Positions 23,661 to 33,156 of a DNA stretch of 64,000 nt are shown here, one piece after another. The notes beneath the pieces were generated by a model that saw only the letters and a list, made by a program, of their open reading frames with translations, was not told the DNA's origin and searched no databases. Source of the DNA: Bacillota bacterium (lineage in GTDB: Bacteria; Bacillota; Clostridia; Lachnospirales; Lachnospiraceae); assembly GCA_023442465.1 (NCBI GenBank), contig JAEZZQ010000015.1:613310-677309 (forward strand), written 5' to 3'. Numbering within the stretch: the first letter of the stretch is position 1; every line of letters starts with the position of its first letter. Made by a program: the position numbers and the translations under genes.

Positions 23661-26411
23661 CTACTCCCATTTTGTAACCCTTTTCCCTTTCACAACCGCA
23701 TCATTGGCATTCATATAAGACTTCCTGCGACATTTCAGAAGTTTTTTTCGTCCATTTTCATTTCTGGTATAAAACAGATCAAATCCACCGCTGCTTTTCC
23801 GGAGGTAGCGTACCAATACTTCCACGTATTCTTTTTTTCTGTCAATAATCGACGGGCAGGCGTAGCTCTGATTGTAATTTCTTACGGAGAACCATAAAAA
23901 TTTCATCCGTTTAATTAATATATAACGGGGATTGTCAATAGCCGAAAGCATTTCCTTAATCGTTTTGGCAAATATACTTTTCTCGTAATTGGTAGCTTCC
24001 GTCAAGGTACAATAAATGTTAAATCCCATTATATCTGCTTTTACCTTTAACTTTGCTTCCTTACTTTCGATTTCACCAATCTCTTTCAATGTGTTTAAAA
24101 CACAGCCTGCCAGTGTCTTAACGGTATGTTCCGGCGTCAAATAACGGAAAATTCTAGCCGCTCCCATCAATAGAAAGTATCCGAAGAACATAACCAGGCC
24201 CAGATTGATGAGGAGCCTGAATACACTGCTTACATCCGCAAATATTACCTGAGGAACTATCTCCATGACTTTATAAAATATCAGTAAAAAAATAGTCTCT
24301 CCCAGAAGATTCCGGAACAGAAATCCTTTCGGTTGAACCTTAGGAGATATTTCATTCAGTTCTATAATGTCCGAATGTTCCCCGCTGCCGAAAGTCCTTT
24401 CCCAACGCTTCGCCATCTCCTCTCTCGCTCCTGCCAGTTCCAGCATTTCCTTATTGATCCTGTCTATCCCCTCCTTATTAAAAGGAGGCCTTATCACATC
24501 CAGTCGTTCTATTCCGCTTTCAATCACATCCCGATGATAGGCCGGAGCAAGAAAGCCTGAGAAACGACGCTCCAGCATGTCAAAATCATTGCTGATAAAC
24601 GTGCTGTCATTTTCCGTAAACTTTGTGATCAGAGAAATTAAACCTTTCTCGTGTATCATGGGTGGTTCAACTGTAACCAAATGCCAGATGTTTGAAACCT
24701 TATCTGGATTATTTCGATCTACCCGGATCGCACGCCCCCGCATTTGATTGGAAAGCATAAAACTTCCGACAAAACTGGCAAGAATCAGAGAGTTGATGCA
24801 GGGGGAATCCCAGCCTTCGCCAAGCAAAGCCTTTGTGCCGATCAAAATCTGAATATATCCCCGTTGAAACGCCTCCGTTATAACATGGACCTTATTTTTA
24901 TTAGAACCTGAAAACATCACGATACTGTATTCCACATCTCTCAGTTCCCGGCAAGAACAAGAAATCTGTTCTTGCCGGGCAAGCTCCAATACAGGTTCGA
25001 GAATCGCATTGGGCAGGATAACTAACGTTCCTGACAGCAATGCAATGCTGACGCGTCCATCCACAGCCCGCCGCACAGACTCAAAAATCGGAACAGTACC
25101 TATCGCATCGATCGGTTCTTTCGTTCCTACTATTTTTATCATGTCTTTTTTAATATGATCGGTGAGAATCAACATGCGCAAATCATTGCCCAATTGTCCG
25201 GATTCAAAACAGACGATTTCATTAATACTGTGCAGCTTTCCAATGGAGGAAACTAACAATCTGTTTATTTTTTCATTTGTGGCAAGGCATACTTTTCTCT
25301 TTTCGATCAAGGTATGCTGAGCAAGTTTTGTTCTTAATTGTTCTGAAATATCCGCTCCAAATATTTCAGGATTATCGATAACAAATTGAAATGCCGTTTC
25401 CGCATAGGAAATCTTAAACAAAGGTAATTTGCCGCTCGGCGATACCAGCCTGACCAGCTTTCGGGGGATCTCTATACCGCCGCATCGGGCCAGACAGAAT
25501 AAGGCAATAAACTGTTTCACATTCTCAAGAATCAATTCTTCTTTGCCCCGATGGGTCTCCAAAACTCCAACTGCCTGCAATATTTCCCCCAGCATCCCGC
25601 CGTGCAGGATCTCATCCGTACAGGATAATGCTTTCGTCTTGTAGGCTTTTAATATTTCTGTTTCTTTTTCAGCAGGATAATTGAAATAAATATAGTCCTG
25701 GTGTGGGCAAAGTGTTTTTTGTGCAACCAACTGAGGAACAAAAATCTCTTCATCAATTTCGCCGCATAAGGAAGTATAGCGTTTCCATTCGACAGGAGTA
25801 CCATCGTAAGGGGGTGTCGCAGTAAGCGCAATGACAGTTACATCTTTTGCCATTAAGCTAAGAAAGCTCTCCAGTGCCTTTTGCCATTCGCTATGTAAAT
25901 GGTGCGCTTCATCCAAGCAGATCGTCTGAACTCCAGCCTGTTTGATCGCCTTGATCAAATCAAAATCAGAAAAACTCTCTGTGGTCTCAACTTCAAGTTC
26001 CTCTTCACTTTCACTATTCTGAAGAGTAATTTTATTATATGCAGCATAAAGGGCCTGATAAGTCACAGAAGTGATAAAACGGGGGGTTTTCAAGTCAAAA
26101 GAAAGATATTCTTTTATATTTTCCGTCTCCGTCAAAAAATTACTTTCAAATCTTTCTCCCCATTGCTGGCGGATTGTTACAGAAGGGGACAAAATCAAGG
26201 CCGGATGGCCAAGGCGGCGTATCAACTCCAATCCCAGAATCGTCTTCCCGCTTCCCGGAGCTGCAACAATATGAATTTTTTTATCCTTCATATGTTTTTC
26301 AGCATGATCCAGAACTTTTTGCTGATAATCACGGAATACACCATGAAAGTTGATTTGATTTAAGTTTTGAAACAATATATTTGGCATCTGTTTTATCTCC
26401 TCAAGGGTCAT
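23661..26411 (-). CDS. SF2 DEAH-type helicase with C-terminal membrane segments
   Basis: A 916-aa superfamily 2 helicase. Walker A AAPGSGKT (50-57), DEAH box (167-170), TAT motif III (197-199), GEGWDSP (531-537) and motif VI QMRGRAIR (556-563) are all present, so the motor should be active. Between residues ~704-724 and ~730-752 are two hydrophobic segments followed by a ~160-residue C-terminal domain without recognised motifs. This arrangement, soluble helicase plus membrane hairpin plus unknown domain, is unusual for housekeeping repair helicases and may belong to a defence-type protein. It is a single-gene unit bracketed by a junction palindrome upstream and a terminator downstream. Confidence 0.8.
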   Translation of the reverse strand: MTLEEIKQMPNILFQNLNQINFHGVFRDYQQKVLDHAEKHMKDKKIHIVAAPGSGKTILGLELIRRLGHPALILSPSVTIRQQWGERFESNFLTETENIKEYLSFDLKTPRFITSVTYQALYAAYNKITLQNSESEEELEVETTESFSDFDLIKAIKQAGVQTICLDEAHHLHSEWQKALESFLSLMAKDVTVIALTATPPYDGTPVEWKRYTSLCGEIDEEIFVPQLVAQKTLCPHQDYIYFNYPAEKETEILKAYKTKALSCTDEILHGGMLGEILQAVGVLETHRGKEELILENVKQFIALFCLARCGGIEIPRKLVRLVSPSGKLPLFKISYAETAFQFVIDNPEIFGADISEQLRTKLAQHTLIEKRKVCLATNEKINRLLVSSIGKLHSINEIVCFESGQLGNDLRMLILTDHIKKDMIKIVGTKEPIDAIGTVPIFESVRRAVDGRVSIALLSGTLVILPNAILEPVLELARQEQISCSCRELRDVEYSIVMFSGSNKNKVHVITEAFQRGYIQILIGTKALLGEGWDSPCINSLILASFVGSFMLSNQMRGRAIRVDRNNPDKVSNIWHLVTVEPPMIHEKGLISLITKFTENDSTFISNDFDMLERRFSGFLAPAYHRDVIESGIERLDVIRPPFNKEGIDRINKEMLELAGAREEMAKRWERTFGSGEHSDIIELNEISPKVQPKGFLFRNLLGETIFLLIFYKVMEIVPQVIFADVSSVFRLLINLGLVMFFGYFLLMGAARIFRYLTPEHTVKTLAGCVLNTLKEIGEIESKEAKLKVKADIMGFNIYCTLTEATNYEKSIFAKTIKEMLSAIDNPRYILIKRMKFLWFSVRNYNQSYACPSIIDRKKEYVEVLVRYLRKSSGGFDLFYTRNENGRKKLLKCRRKSYMNANDAVVKGKRVTKWE

Positions 26412-26558
26412 TTTGCCACAGAATCTCTGAGATCGATCAAACCCCTTATTTATTATTTATCAACAAGCTATTAATTTCTTAATAAGGTGCATTCTTCTTT
26501 TCAGCAGGAGAATATATGTCATTAAGGTCATTACCTTTTATCAAATAAATATGCAATG

Positions 26559-26572
26559 CAAATTAGAATTTT
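26559..26572 (-). repeat. Junction palindrome copy a
   Basis: CAAATT-AG-AATTTT, one mismatch to the consensus, at the end of the alpha/beta hydrolase gene and ~150 bases before the helicase. Confidence 0.6.
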
Positions 26573-26573
26573 T

Positions 26574-27458
26574 TTACTTCTCATTATCCTGATTATCTTG
26601 CCTTAGGAATTCAATAATCATTCGCTTTTCGCTATCTGTCAACAGATTCATGTGACCACGCTTTTCAAGGAGATATGTAGTACAGCACGGTATTATTCTT
26701 TTTGCTTGTGGCAAAACCCTTTTCGCAGGAAATAAGCAGTCTCTTTCAGCTGCCATAACCAAAGTCGGTGCAAGGCATTTCTGCATATCCTTTATTTTTA
26801 CATTGCTGGGCATTCCTGCTTTTATTTTTGCAAAATCAATGCTACACTTTGCAGTTTCGTACATATCCTGCGTTATATTATCCTCTTTAATAGCCATCGG
26901 TAGCATGCATTTTCTTAACCATTTATCCTTATGGGTTATCCAATACATGATCATCGGAAGCATCATTCTTATGCTGTTAATAGCTGGTGCATTTTTAATC
27001 CCCGAAGGTACATACAATACTGATCTTTTTATCTTTGTTGGCGCCACACACATAGTTTTTATTAAAATACCAGCCCCAAATGAACCGCCAAAACAACACA
27101 TCTTTTGATAACCAAGTAGTGTTATTACTTCGCTTGCCCATTTACCATAATCATAATTGTTCGGTGAAAGGGACACTTCAGCACTTTTCCCCGGATGTCC
27201 AATTGTATCAATAGCATAAACATGAAAATCATTAATCAAAAAATCACAGCCAAGCAGATTATATGCTGTTGTTGCATTTCCTCCATGAAAAACGAGGAGT
27301 GGAATGCCATTGAGGTTGCCAGTTTCGACAATATGGGTTGTTCCGAATGATGTATCAACAAACAAGTCCCTGTATGGTACTGATAATTTTACTAACTGCT
27401 TCTCATACAGTGTAAGTATTTCATTTTTTCCTTCTTTGCACTTATAAATTGTTTCCAT
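26574..27458 (-). CDS. Alpha/beta hydrolase
   Basis: A 294-aa serine hydrolase. VFHGGNATTAYN forms the oxyanion-hole region, GGSFGAG carries the nucleophile (GxSxG-type elbow), AAERDCLFP holds the acid and RGHMNLL the catalytic His. Substrate unknown; the family includes esterases, peptidases and lactonases. ATG has GGAAGGGGGAAG upstream. The unit is flanked by junction palindromes on both sides (26559 and 27503), which makes it the clearest cassette-like gene in the window. Confidence 0.8.
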   Translation of the reverse strand: METIYKCKEGKNEILTLYEKQLVKLSVPYRDLFVDTSFGTTHIVETGNLNGIPLLVFHGGNATTAYNLLGCDFLINDFHVYAIDTIGHPGKSAEVSLSPNNYDYGKWASEVITLLGYQKMCCFGGSFGAGILIKTMCVAPTKIKRSVLYVPSGIKNAPAINSIRMMLPMIMYWITHKDKWLRKCMLPMAIKEDNITQDMYETAKCSIDFAKIKAGMPSNVKIKDMQKCLAPTLVMAAERDCLFPAKRVLPQAKRIIPCCTTYLLEKRGHMNLLTDSEKRMIIEFLRQDNQDNEK

Positions 27459-27493
27459 TTCTTCCCCCTTCCGCTTCTATAAAATATAAATAA

Positions 27494-27516
27494 TATTTAC
27501 CGCAAATTCTAATTTG
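27494..27516 (-). repeat. Junction element copy b
   Basis: Perfect CAAATT-CT-AATTTG (27503-27516) followed on the minus strand by TATTATTTATATT, but without the GCAG...CTGC part. It lies 45 bases before the hydrolase start. Confidence 0.65.
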
Positions 27517-27524
27517 TAAATTCC

Positions 27525-27640
27525 CATTAAGTTATAATGGAACCAAATGCCGTATGAAATCCCGTTCCACAACTTATGGATAGCCGACTCGCTACTTCGT
27601 GTATTCCATCTGTGATGTCAGTCAGCTGCTCCAATGCTTT
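27525..27640 (-). other. Possible gene remnant between hydrolase and AtpI-like gene
   Basis: On the minus strand an open stretch reads ALEQLTDITDGIHEVASRL then SISCGTGFHTAFGSIIT and a stop, with no start or ribosome site. It looks like the C-terminus of a lost gene; not identified. Confidence 0.25.
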
Positions 27641-27702
27641 CCAGTACCCGCAAAAGGTCAAATCCCTTTAACAGATGCTGATTGATACGAGCTCTACCCG
27701 AT

Positions 27703-28089
27703 TCATAATGATTTTATCCTTCTATTAACTAAATATCTGATATTTGGAAAAAACATTGATGCAATACCGCACGTGGTATTAAATATAGGAAATAAAAGTA
27801 TAATAAATGCGATGAAACTCATTAAAAATATTCGAAGTATTTTAGATGTCAATATGATCAACTTAGCTTTTTCTAAATTATATTTTGCAGAAACCTGAGC
27901 AGTGATCACATTCAGTGCATAATTAAGAATAGAAGCAGCACTGCCCACTAAGGAGCCTAAAATCACGGAGGTGTTGAGTCTGTCTGTAAAAATATAAAAA
28001 CTAATCATCATCAAAGAAAGCCCAATTACACAAAGGGTGGTTTGATATATTTCCTTATAAGCTATTGTTCGAAATAGGAACATCTGCAT
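27703..28089 (-). CDS. AtpI-like membrane protein
   Basis: A 128-aa protein with four membrane segments and the ATP-synthase-subunit-I-like pattern: GSLVGSAASILNYALNVITAQVS, then basic KYNLEKAK, R-x-F-L-M and a final FFPNI. AtpI helps assemble the F-type ATPase c-ring or supplies Mg2+; here no atp genes are adjacent, so it is an orphan. AAAGGAAAG precedes the ATG. Assignment rests on hydrophobic pattern only. Confidence 0.5.
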   Translation of the reverse strand: MQMFLFRTIAYKEIYQTTLCVIGLSLMMISFYIFTDRLNTSVILGSLVGSAASILNYALNVITAQVSAKYNLEKAKLIILTSKILRIFLMSFIAFIILLFPIFNTTCGIASMFFPNIRYLVNRRIKSL

Positions 28090-28326
28090 ACTTTCCTTTC
28101 ACAGCATATGATTTAATAAGAACCCTGAAACTAATGAGACTATTAGAACTAAAGTAAAAAAGTAACTAAAAAAGGCAGGAACCGCTAAAAAGCGAACTTC
28201 CCACCCCAGAAGCTATAATTCTTGAAAGCAAATATTGTATTTGCCCAACCGAACCATTTTTGTTATTTATATTAAAGTACTTTACTACATATCCACTTCA
28301 AGTGTCAATGGATATAATAATCTTTT

Positions 28327-28630
28327 ATGCCTTTACAAGTGCAGGACTCGGTAGTTAGACGTGAAATCCCAATGTTACTAGGTTATAGAAGGGGGACTGA
28401 CTGCCATGCTGTTTATTGACGGACATCTATCTCGCATGGATGGTGTTATACTTGTACTTTGTTTTATAGCCTTTATGCTATATGTGATCAAAAGTTCGAA
28501 TAGCCCCATAGAAATACAGTTGGATGCCGAAGGAGATATTGATACTGACAACGATGGCAATCAATTATCTTACAATCTTTGTATTTATAATTCCATGGTT
28601 CAGATAAGGCGGATTCCTCACGCCTTATAA
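28327..28630 (+). pseudogene. Frameshifted fragment of a CaCA-type cation exchanger
   Basis: Two frames carry consecutive parts of a YrbG-like Na+/Ca2+ exchanger. From 28327 one reads PLQVQDSVVRREIPMLLGY, the re-entrant segment R-R-E-I-P of the family; it stops at about 28420. From 28406 another reads LSRMDGVILVLCFIAFMLYV, the next membrane segment. The rest of the ~320-residue protein is absent and the tail (SYNLCIYNSMVQIRR...) is unrelated. It is a small broken relic upstream of nothing it could be coupled to. Confidence 0.55.
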
Positions 28631-28701
28631 TTGGTCCTGTAATGCATATCTATATTGGGCTATTCCCACTTAAAGCCAAGTTCAATGCAACAGGTAAAAA
28701 A

Positions 28702-29352
28702 CTATTTTATGTGCATCATCTTTGAACAATCCTTTGTGTTTCCTCCGATAATTAAATGCTCACTCTGATCAAAGACGTGCTCTGCGTTTGTAACAGGAAT
28801 TATCCTTCCATTTATCTTTATGGCGATAATATTAACATTATATCTAGAGCGTACATTTACTTGCTTTATATTTTTCCCCGCCCAGCTATCCGGAACACCG
28901 ATTTCAAGAATAGAGAAATCAGCTGTTAATTCAAAGTAATCGAATACATTATGTGCGCCGTATTTACGGGCAGCACGTAATGCGACATCCCTCTCTGGAT
29001 GAATAACTTCATCTGCACCATTACGCAGCAGGAACTTTTCATGAATTGCTCTGTCCGCTTTGGATACCACATATTTGGCTCCCAAATCTTTGAGTAAGGA
29101 AGTTATTTCCAGAGAGGCCTGAAAATTATCTCCAATACATACAAAACATATATCAAAGTTACTTACGCCCAAGGAGTGTAGAAGCTTTGCATCCATGCAG
29201 TCTCCAATTTTAGCGTGTGTAACGAAAGGAAGCAAATCAGTTATCTTCTCCTCATCCTTGTCAACTATCATTACTTCATTGCCAAGTTCTGCCATCTTTG
29301 TAGCTAAATGCAAACCAAAGCGGCCAATTCCAATCACTAATATGGATTTCAT
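28702..29352 (-). CDS. ktrA: Ktr potassium uptake regulatory subunit
   Basis: A 216-aa RCK/TrkA protein that gates KtrB. Residues 1-140 form the RCK_N Rossmann domain with the GIGRFG nucleotide loop and the acidic VDKDEEK end of strand 2; residues ~140-216 are the RCK_C domain (GVPDSWAGKNIKQVNVR), which in related proteins binds c-di-AMP. Start ATG at 29352 is preceded by AGGAGGG; the longer frame overlaps ktrB. It follows ktrB by 16 bases, in one operon. Confidence 0.9.
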   Translation of the reverse strand: MKSILVIGIGRFGLHLATKMAELGNEVMIVDKDEEKITDLLPFVTHAKIGDCMDAKLLHSLGVSNFDICFVCIGDNFQASLEITSLLKDLGAKYVVSKADRAIHEKFLLRNGADEVIHPERDVALRAARKYGAHNVFDYFELTADFSILEIGVPDSWAGKNIKQVNVRSRYNVNIIAIKINGRIIPVTNAEHVFDQSEHLIIGGNTKDCSKMMHIK

Positions 29353-29368
29353 ATTTTTCCCTCCTAAA

Positions 29369-30709
29369 TTAACCAATGATAATTTTTTCTTCCGGATTCC
29401 TGAAGCTGGGCCTTGTCCGCACCATTACCGCTGTTATTAGGGTCAGACTACCAACCCGGCCGCTATACATAAGCAATATGATGATTAAACGTGACAGCGT
29501 GTTCAGTTCACGCGTAATGCCGGTGGATAGTCCCACTGTACTAATTGCTGATAATGTCTCAAAAATTACATCTTTTATAGGTAATTCCTGCCCCATAATA
29601 AGAAGAAATATTCCCATAATTGACAGTATCATATATATAGTTACACAGCAAACCGCTCGTTTAAGAACATTACCTTCCAACCTTCTGTGAAATATATTAA
29701 TGTCGTTTGTGTTCCGGATGTAGGCTACCGTTGCTGTCAAAATAACCATAATCGTGGTTGTTTTCATGCCTCCACCAGTAGAGCCAGGAGATGCCCCAAT
29801 AATCATTAAGAGCATCAGCAAAAATGTGCCGCCTTCTGTGAGTACTCCCATATCCACACTATTGAAACCTGCTGTCCTTGGCGAGATTGACTGAAATAAT
29901 GATGCCACCAGTTTATCAATCGGCTTCATCGCTAGCAGCGTATTGTCTTTTTCCATAATATAAAATAAAAATGCACCACCTATAATTAGAAATGCCGTGA
30001 ATAGCAGTACGATTTTGGTATGAAGTCTATATCTGCTATAACTCAATTTACGTTCCATGATATCGTCCCAAACGACAAACCCAAGTCCTCCGATAACAAT
30101 CAAAGCCATTATAGTAAAATTGATAAGAATATCACTCTGATACGGAATCAATGATGTATATGGTTCAAATCGTCCCATCAAGTCAAACCCAGCATTACAA
30201 AAAGCAGATATGGAGTGGAATATGGCATAATAAATTCCTGTTACAAATCCCATTTGAGGACAGAACCGAATAGCCAACAGCAATGCACCAATGCTTTCCA
30301 ATATTGCTGTACAGATAGTTATACGTTTAGTTAATCGTACAACACCACCTATTTGGAATGCATTGACCGATTCAGCTAAGACGCTCCGTTCTGTGAGACC
30401 GATTTTACGCCGAGCCATCATCAAAAAAAGCGTGGTGACCATCATAAAACCCAAACCGCCAATCTGAATAAGACATATAATAACGAGCTGTCCAAACAAA
30501 CTAAATTGTGTATATGTATCATATACGACCAGACCTGTTACACAAGTAGCAGAGGTTGAAGTAAATAATGCATCGACAAATGGAATCGAGTTAAAATCCT
30601 TGCTGGCAATAGGCAAAGATAAAAGAATTGCACCCAATAATATAATACAAGCGAAACCAAGCGTAATTATTTGTATGGGACTGATCTTTATTTTCTTCAA
30701 ACACCGCAT
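29369..30709 (-). CDS. ktrB: Ktr potassium uptake channel subunit
   Basis: A 446-aa membrane protein with four M1-P-M2 repeats. The four selectivity loops are visible as TCVTGL, FCNAGFD, RTAGFNS and TVGLSTG, each with its conserved glycine. K+ (possibly with Na+) moves along this pore under control of KtrA. ATG at 30709 is preceded by AGAGGAA; an ATG 13 codons upstream has no good site. A terminal segment RVGSLTLITAVMVRTR is characteristic. Together with ktrA it gives osmotic and pH tolerance. Confidence 0.92.
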   Translation of the reverse strand: MRCLKKIKISPIQIITLGFACIILLGAILLSLPIASKDFNSIPFVDALFTSTSATCVTGLVVYDTYTQFSLFGQLVIICLIQIGGLGFMMVTTLFLMMARRKIGLTERSVLAESVNAFQIGGVVRLTKRITICTAILESIGALLLAIRFCPQMGFVTGIYYAIFHSISAFCNAGFDLMGRFEPYTSLIPYQSDILINFTIMALIVIGGLGFVVWDDIMERKLSYSRYRLHTKIVLLFTAFLIIGGAFLFYIMEKDNTLLAMKPIDKLVASLFQSISPRTAGFNSVDMGVLTEGGTFLLMLLMIIGASPGSTGGGMKTTTIMVILTATVAYIRNTNDINIFHRRLEGNVLKRAVCCVTIYMILSIMGIFLLIMGQELPIKDVIFETLSAISTVGLSTGITRELNTLSRLIIILLMYSGRVGSLTLITAVMVRTRPSFRNPEEKIIIG

Positions 30710-30915
30710 TATATTATTCCTCTTATTATCCATACTGTAACAATTCAAATTTCAGCTCTCTGCTATCCTTGCCGCCATTGCTATATAGTATATAATCTTG
30801 AAATATGATATACCATATTTTAATGAAAATCAACACAAAAAATATATTAGTATCTGGCTTTCAAAGTATTTGATTCGCAACTTATATAGACTTTTGCCAT
30901 TAGGTATACTTTTTT

Positions 30916-33156
30916 CTACTCCGTTCCCGCTTTCAATGCTTCGCTCATCGGAATTCGCGCCACCTTTTTTCTGCACATCCATTTGGCGAACTCATACGTC
31001 GTCATCACAATAATAAAACCAAGCAGAATATATAATACGTTCAATTTGACCGGCAGAACAATCTGCAAGCTTTCCGTCAGAGAGCCGTAGAACGCCCCCA
31101 CCGTCCCCAGCAGGGCGGGGATGCCGAGCAAATACCCCAATATTACAATAAAGGTATTGCTGCCAAGTATCAGTTTGCCGATCTCCTTTTTCCGATATCC
31201 GAATACCTTCATAAGTGATATGCTTGACCGGCTTTCGTCTACCACCAAGCCTGTCACTACATAGATAATGATTAGCCCCAAAATGAAAGCGGCGGCGATC
31301 AGTCCGTAAATCATAGGCCCCATTTGATCAAGCAGCTTACCAAAGCCAGCAGCGATGGCGTCGATGGATTTCGTACTCTGGATCTCTCCTTGCGCGAAGG
31401 TCATTGCTTCATCGCTCCATATACCGATATAAGCATTCGCGGGCCGCCCAAACTCCGTGTTGAACTGATCAAGTGGCATAAACAGAAAATCTCCCGCATA
31501 GGTGTCGGCCATTTTCTCAATAGTAAATGTGTGTTCTTTACCGTTTTCCGTATCGAACACTGTCACACTGTCGCCAATATTTACGTTCAGCTTTTGAGCC
31601 AGCGTAACCGTAATCGTGGTCTTCTCCGGTCTGAACCTTTGTCCGTAAGTATCTTTTAACTTAATCTTATCGGTGTTGGGCAGAACCCCGGTGACATAAA
31701 AGCTAATGTCTTCATTATCTGCAAGGCTCACATACGAAGCATTGAACTTTTCGGTTCCCGCTGGAGGTACACCATCTTTTTCCGATATGAAAACATACTC
31801 ATACTTGAGGTTATACAATTCGCCCATCCCCTCGTCCAGCATATAGTCGACGGAGCTTTTCATCGTTAATCCATACAGCATGAGCATCGTAGCGACAACG
31901 ACACCAAACAGCAGGAAGAGGGTTCTGGACAGGCTGCGCACCTGCTCTCGGATCTTAAATTTCGTGCCAAACCCCAAGCGGTCAATGCGCAGTCCCCGCT
32001 CTATAAAATTAACCTTACCCTTTGTTTCCCCGCCCTTCATGAGTATAGCCGGAGCTGTTTTCAGTGTTCTGCCGATGATCGCCCATGTAACGCCGCAAAG
32101 GATCAGTACCGGAAGAAAAATCGCGAAAATGGCCAGCAAGGGATTTATTATTGTTTCATAAACCGGCATAGGGAAAGCGGTCAGCATGAAACTGAACATG
32201 CTGTTCACCAGCAGCAACCCCAATACAGAGCCGATTACAGAGCCAATCACGGATATCAAAAGGGGAAACATCAAATAGTGTCGGCGTAATTCCCGCCTCC
32301 GATAGCCTTGGGCGTAAAAAGTTCCGATGATGACTGATTCACTTAGAATCATCCGCCACATCAACATTCCCAATAAGATACAGGTAAGAGCAAGCATGGC
32401 AAAGGGCACGGCAGCGCTCATTGTGGACAGCACACTGACTTCCATGGGAACATAAGATACGTTGATTTTCCTCTCGGTGCTCTGCCAGTTCGTTATTTGG
32501 ACACCCTGCGAACGCAGCGCATTTTTTACGGAAGCCTCCTGGGATTTGATATTTTCCCTATCATCAAAACGAATGGCGTAAACCTGATCCCTGTCCGGCA
32601 GGGTGTCAAAATCCGATTTGCCTACAACACCCACGCCGAAAGCACTCGGGTCGTTCATCATTTGTTCCTTCGATTTGATCACATAGATAAAATTGGGCAG
32701 AAGCGTATATCCCGAAACGGTAAACTCCTTACCAGCCACAGTGATGGTATCGCCGATTTTGTATCCGTTTGTCTTAGAAAACAGGCGGTCTAGCATAATC
32801 TCCGAATTCTCCGGCAGCTTTCCTTCCTGAACGGCGGGGATATTAACCGCGTTCATCATGGAGAACACCCGAAGCGTCTGACCGGGATTTACTTCACAGT
32901 CAGCCGTGCCGCCGGTCTCAATTGAAGCAGCAAATTGCCGGCCGAGAGCGGTCACGTCGATTTCTGTATCGGTGGAAAATTCCGCGTCGGACAATGCATT
33001 TTTCCCGGAAAATGTCGTGAACGTATTGTCCAGATTCATAGACGTCATATTCATCATCACGAACATCATACTGCTGATTATGAGCAGCAGCATGGAGCCG
33101 ATGTACCGGGCTTTTTGCTCCAGCATGGTCCGTATTACTTTTTTAAACAGTGTCAT
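30916..33156 (-). CDS. ABC transporter permease, FtsX type
   Basis: A 746-aa permease with an N-terminal membrane anchor (residues ~15-35), a large extracytoplasmic domain, and two FtsX-like three-helix units, in the order typical of MacB-like or lantibiotic/antimicrobial-peptide efflux permeases (EXE-type motif EQVRSLSRTLFLLFGVV before the second unit). ATG at 33156 shares its A with the TAA stop of the ATPase gene (TAATG), so translation is coupled. It is the second gene of a tetR-ATPase-permease operon and should export a lipid-like or peptide substrate. Confidence 0.88.
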   Translation of the reverse strand: MTLFKKVIRTMLEQKARYIGSMLLLIISSMMFVMMNMTSMNLDNTFTTFSGKNALSDAEFSTDTEIDVTALGRQFAASIETGGTADCEVNPGQTLRVFSMMNAVNIPAVQEGKLPENSEIMLDRLFSKTNGYKIGDTITVAGKEFTVSGYTLLPNFIYVIKSKEQMMNDPSAFGVGVVGKSDFDTLPDRDQVYAIRFDDRENIKSQEASVKNALRSQGVQITNWQSTERKINVSYVPMEVSVLSTMSAAVPFAMLALTCILLGMLMWRMILSESVIIGTFYAQGYRRRELRRHYLMFPLLISVIGSVIGSVLGLLLVNSMFSFMLTAFPMPVYETIINPLLAIFAIFLPVLILCGVTWAIIGRTLKTAPAILMKGGETKGKVNFIERGLRIDRLGFGTKFKIREQVRSLSRTLFLLFGVVVATMLMLYGLTMKSSVDYMLDEGMGELYNLKYEYVFISEKDGVPPAGTEKFNASYVSLADNEDISFYVTGVLPNTDKIKLKDTYGQRFRPEKTTITVTLAQKLNVNIGDSVTVFDTENGKEHTFTIEKMADTYAGDFLFMPLDQFNTEFGRPANAYIGIWSDEAMTFAQGEIQSTKSIDAIAAGFGKLLDQMGPMIYGLIAAAFILGLIIIYVVTGLVVDESRSSISLMKVFGYRKKEIGKLILGSNTFIVILGYLLGIPALLGTVGAFYGSLTESLQIVLPVKLNVLYILLGFIIVMTTYEFAKWMCRKKVARIPMSEALKAGTE

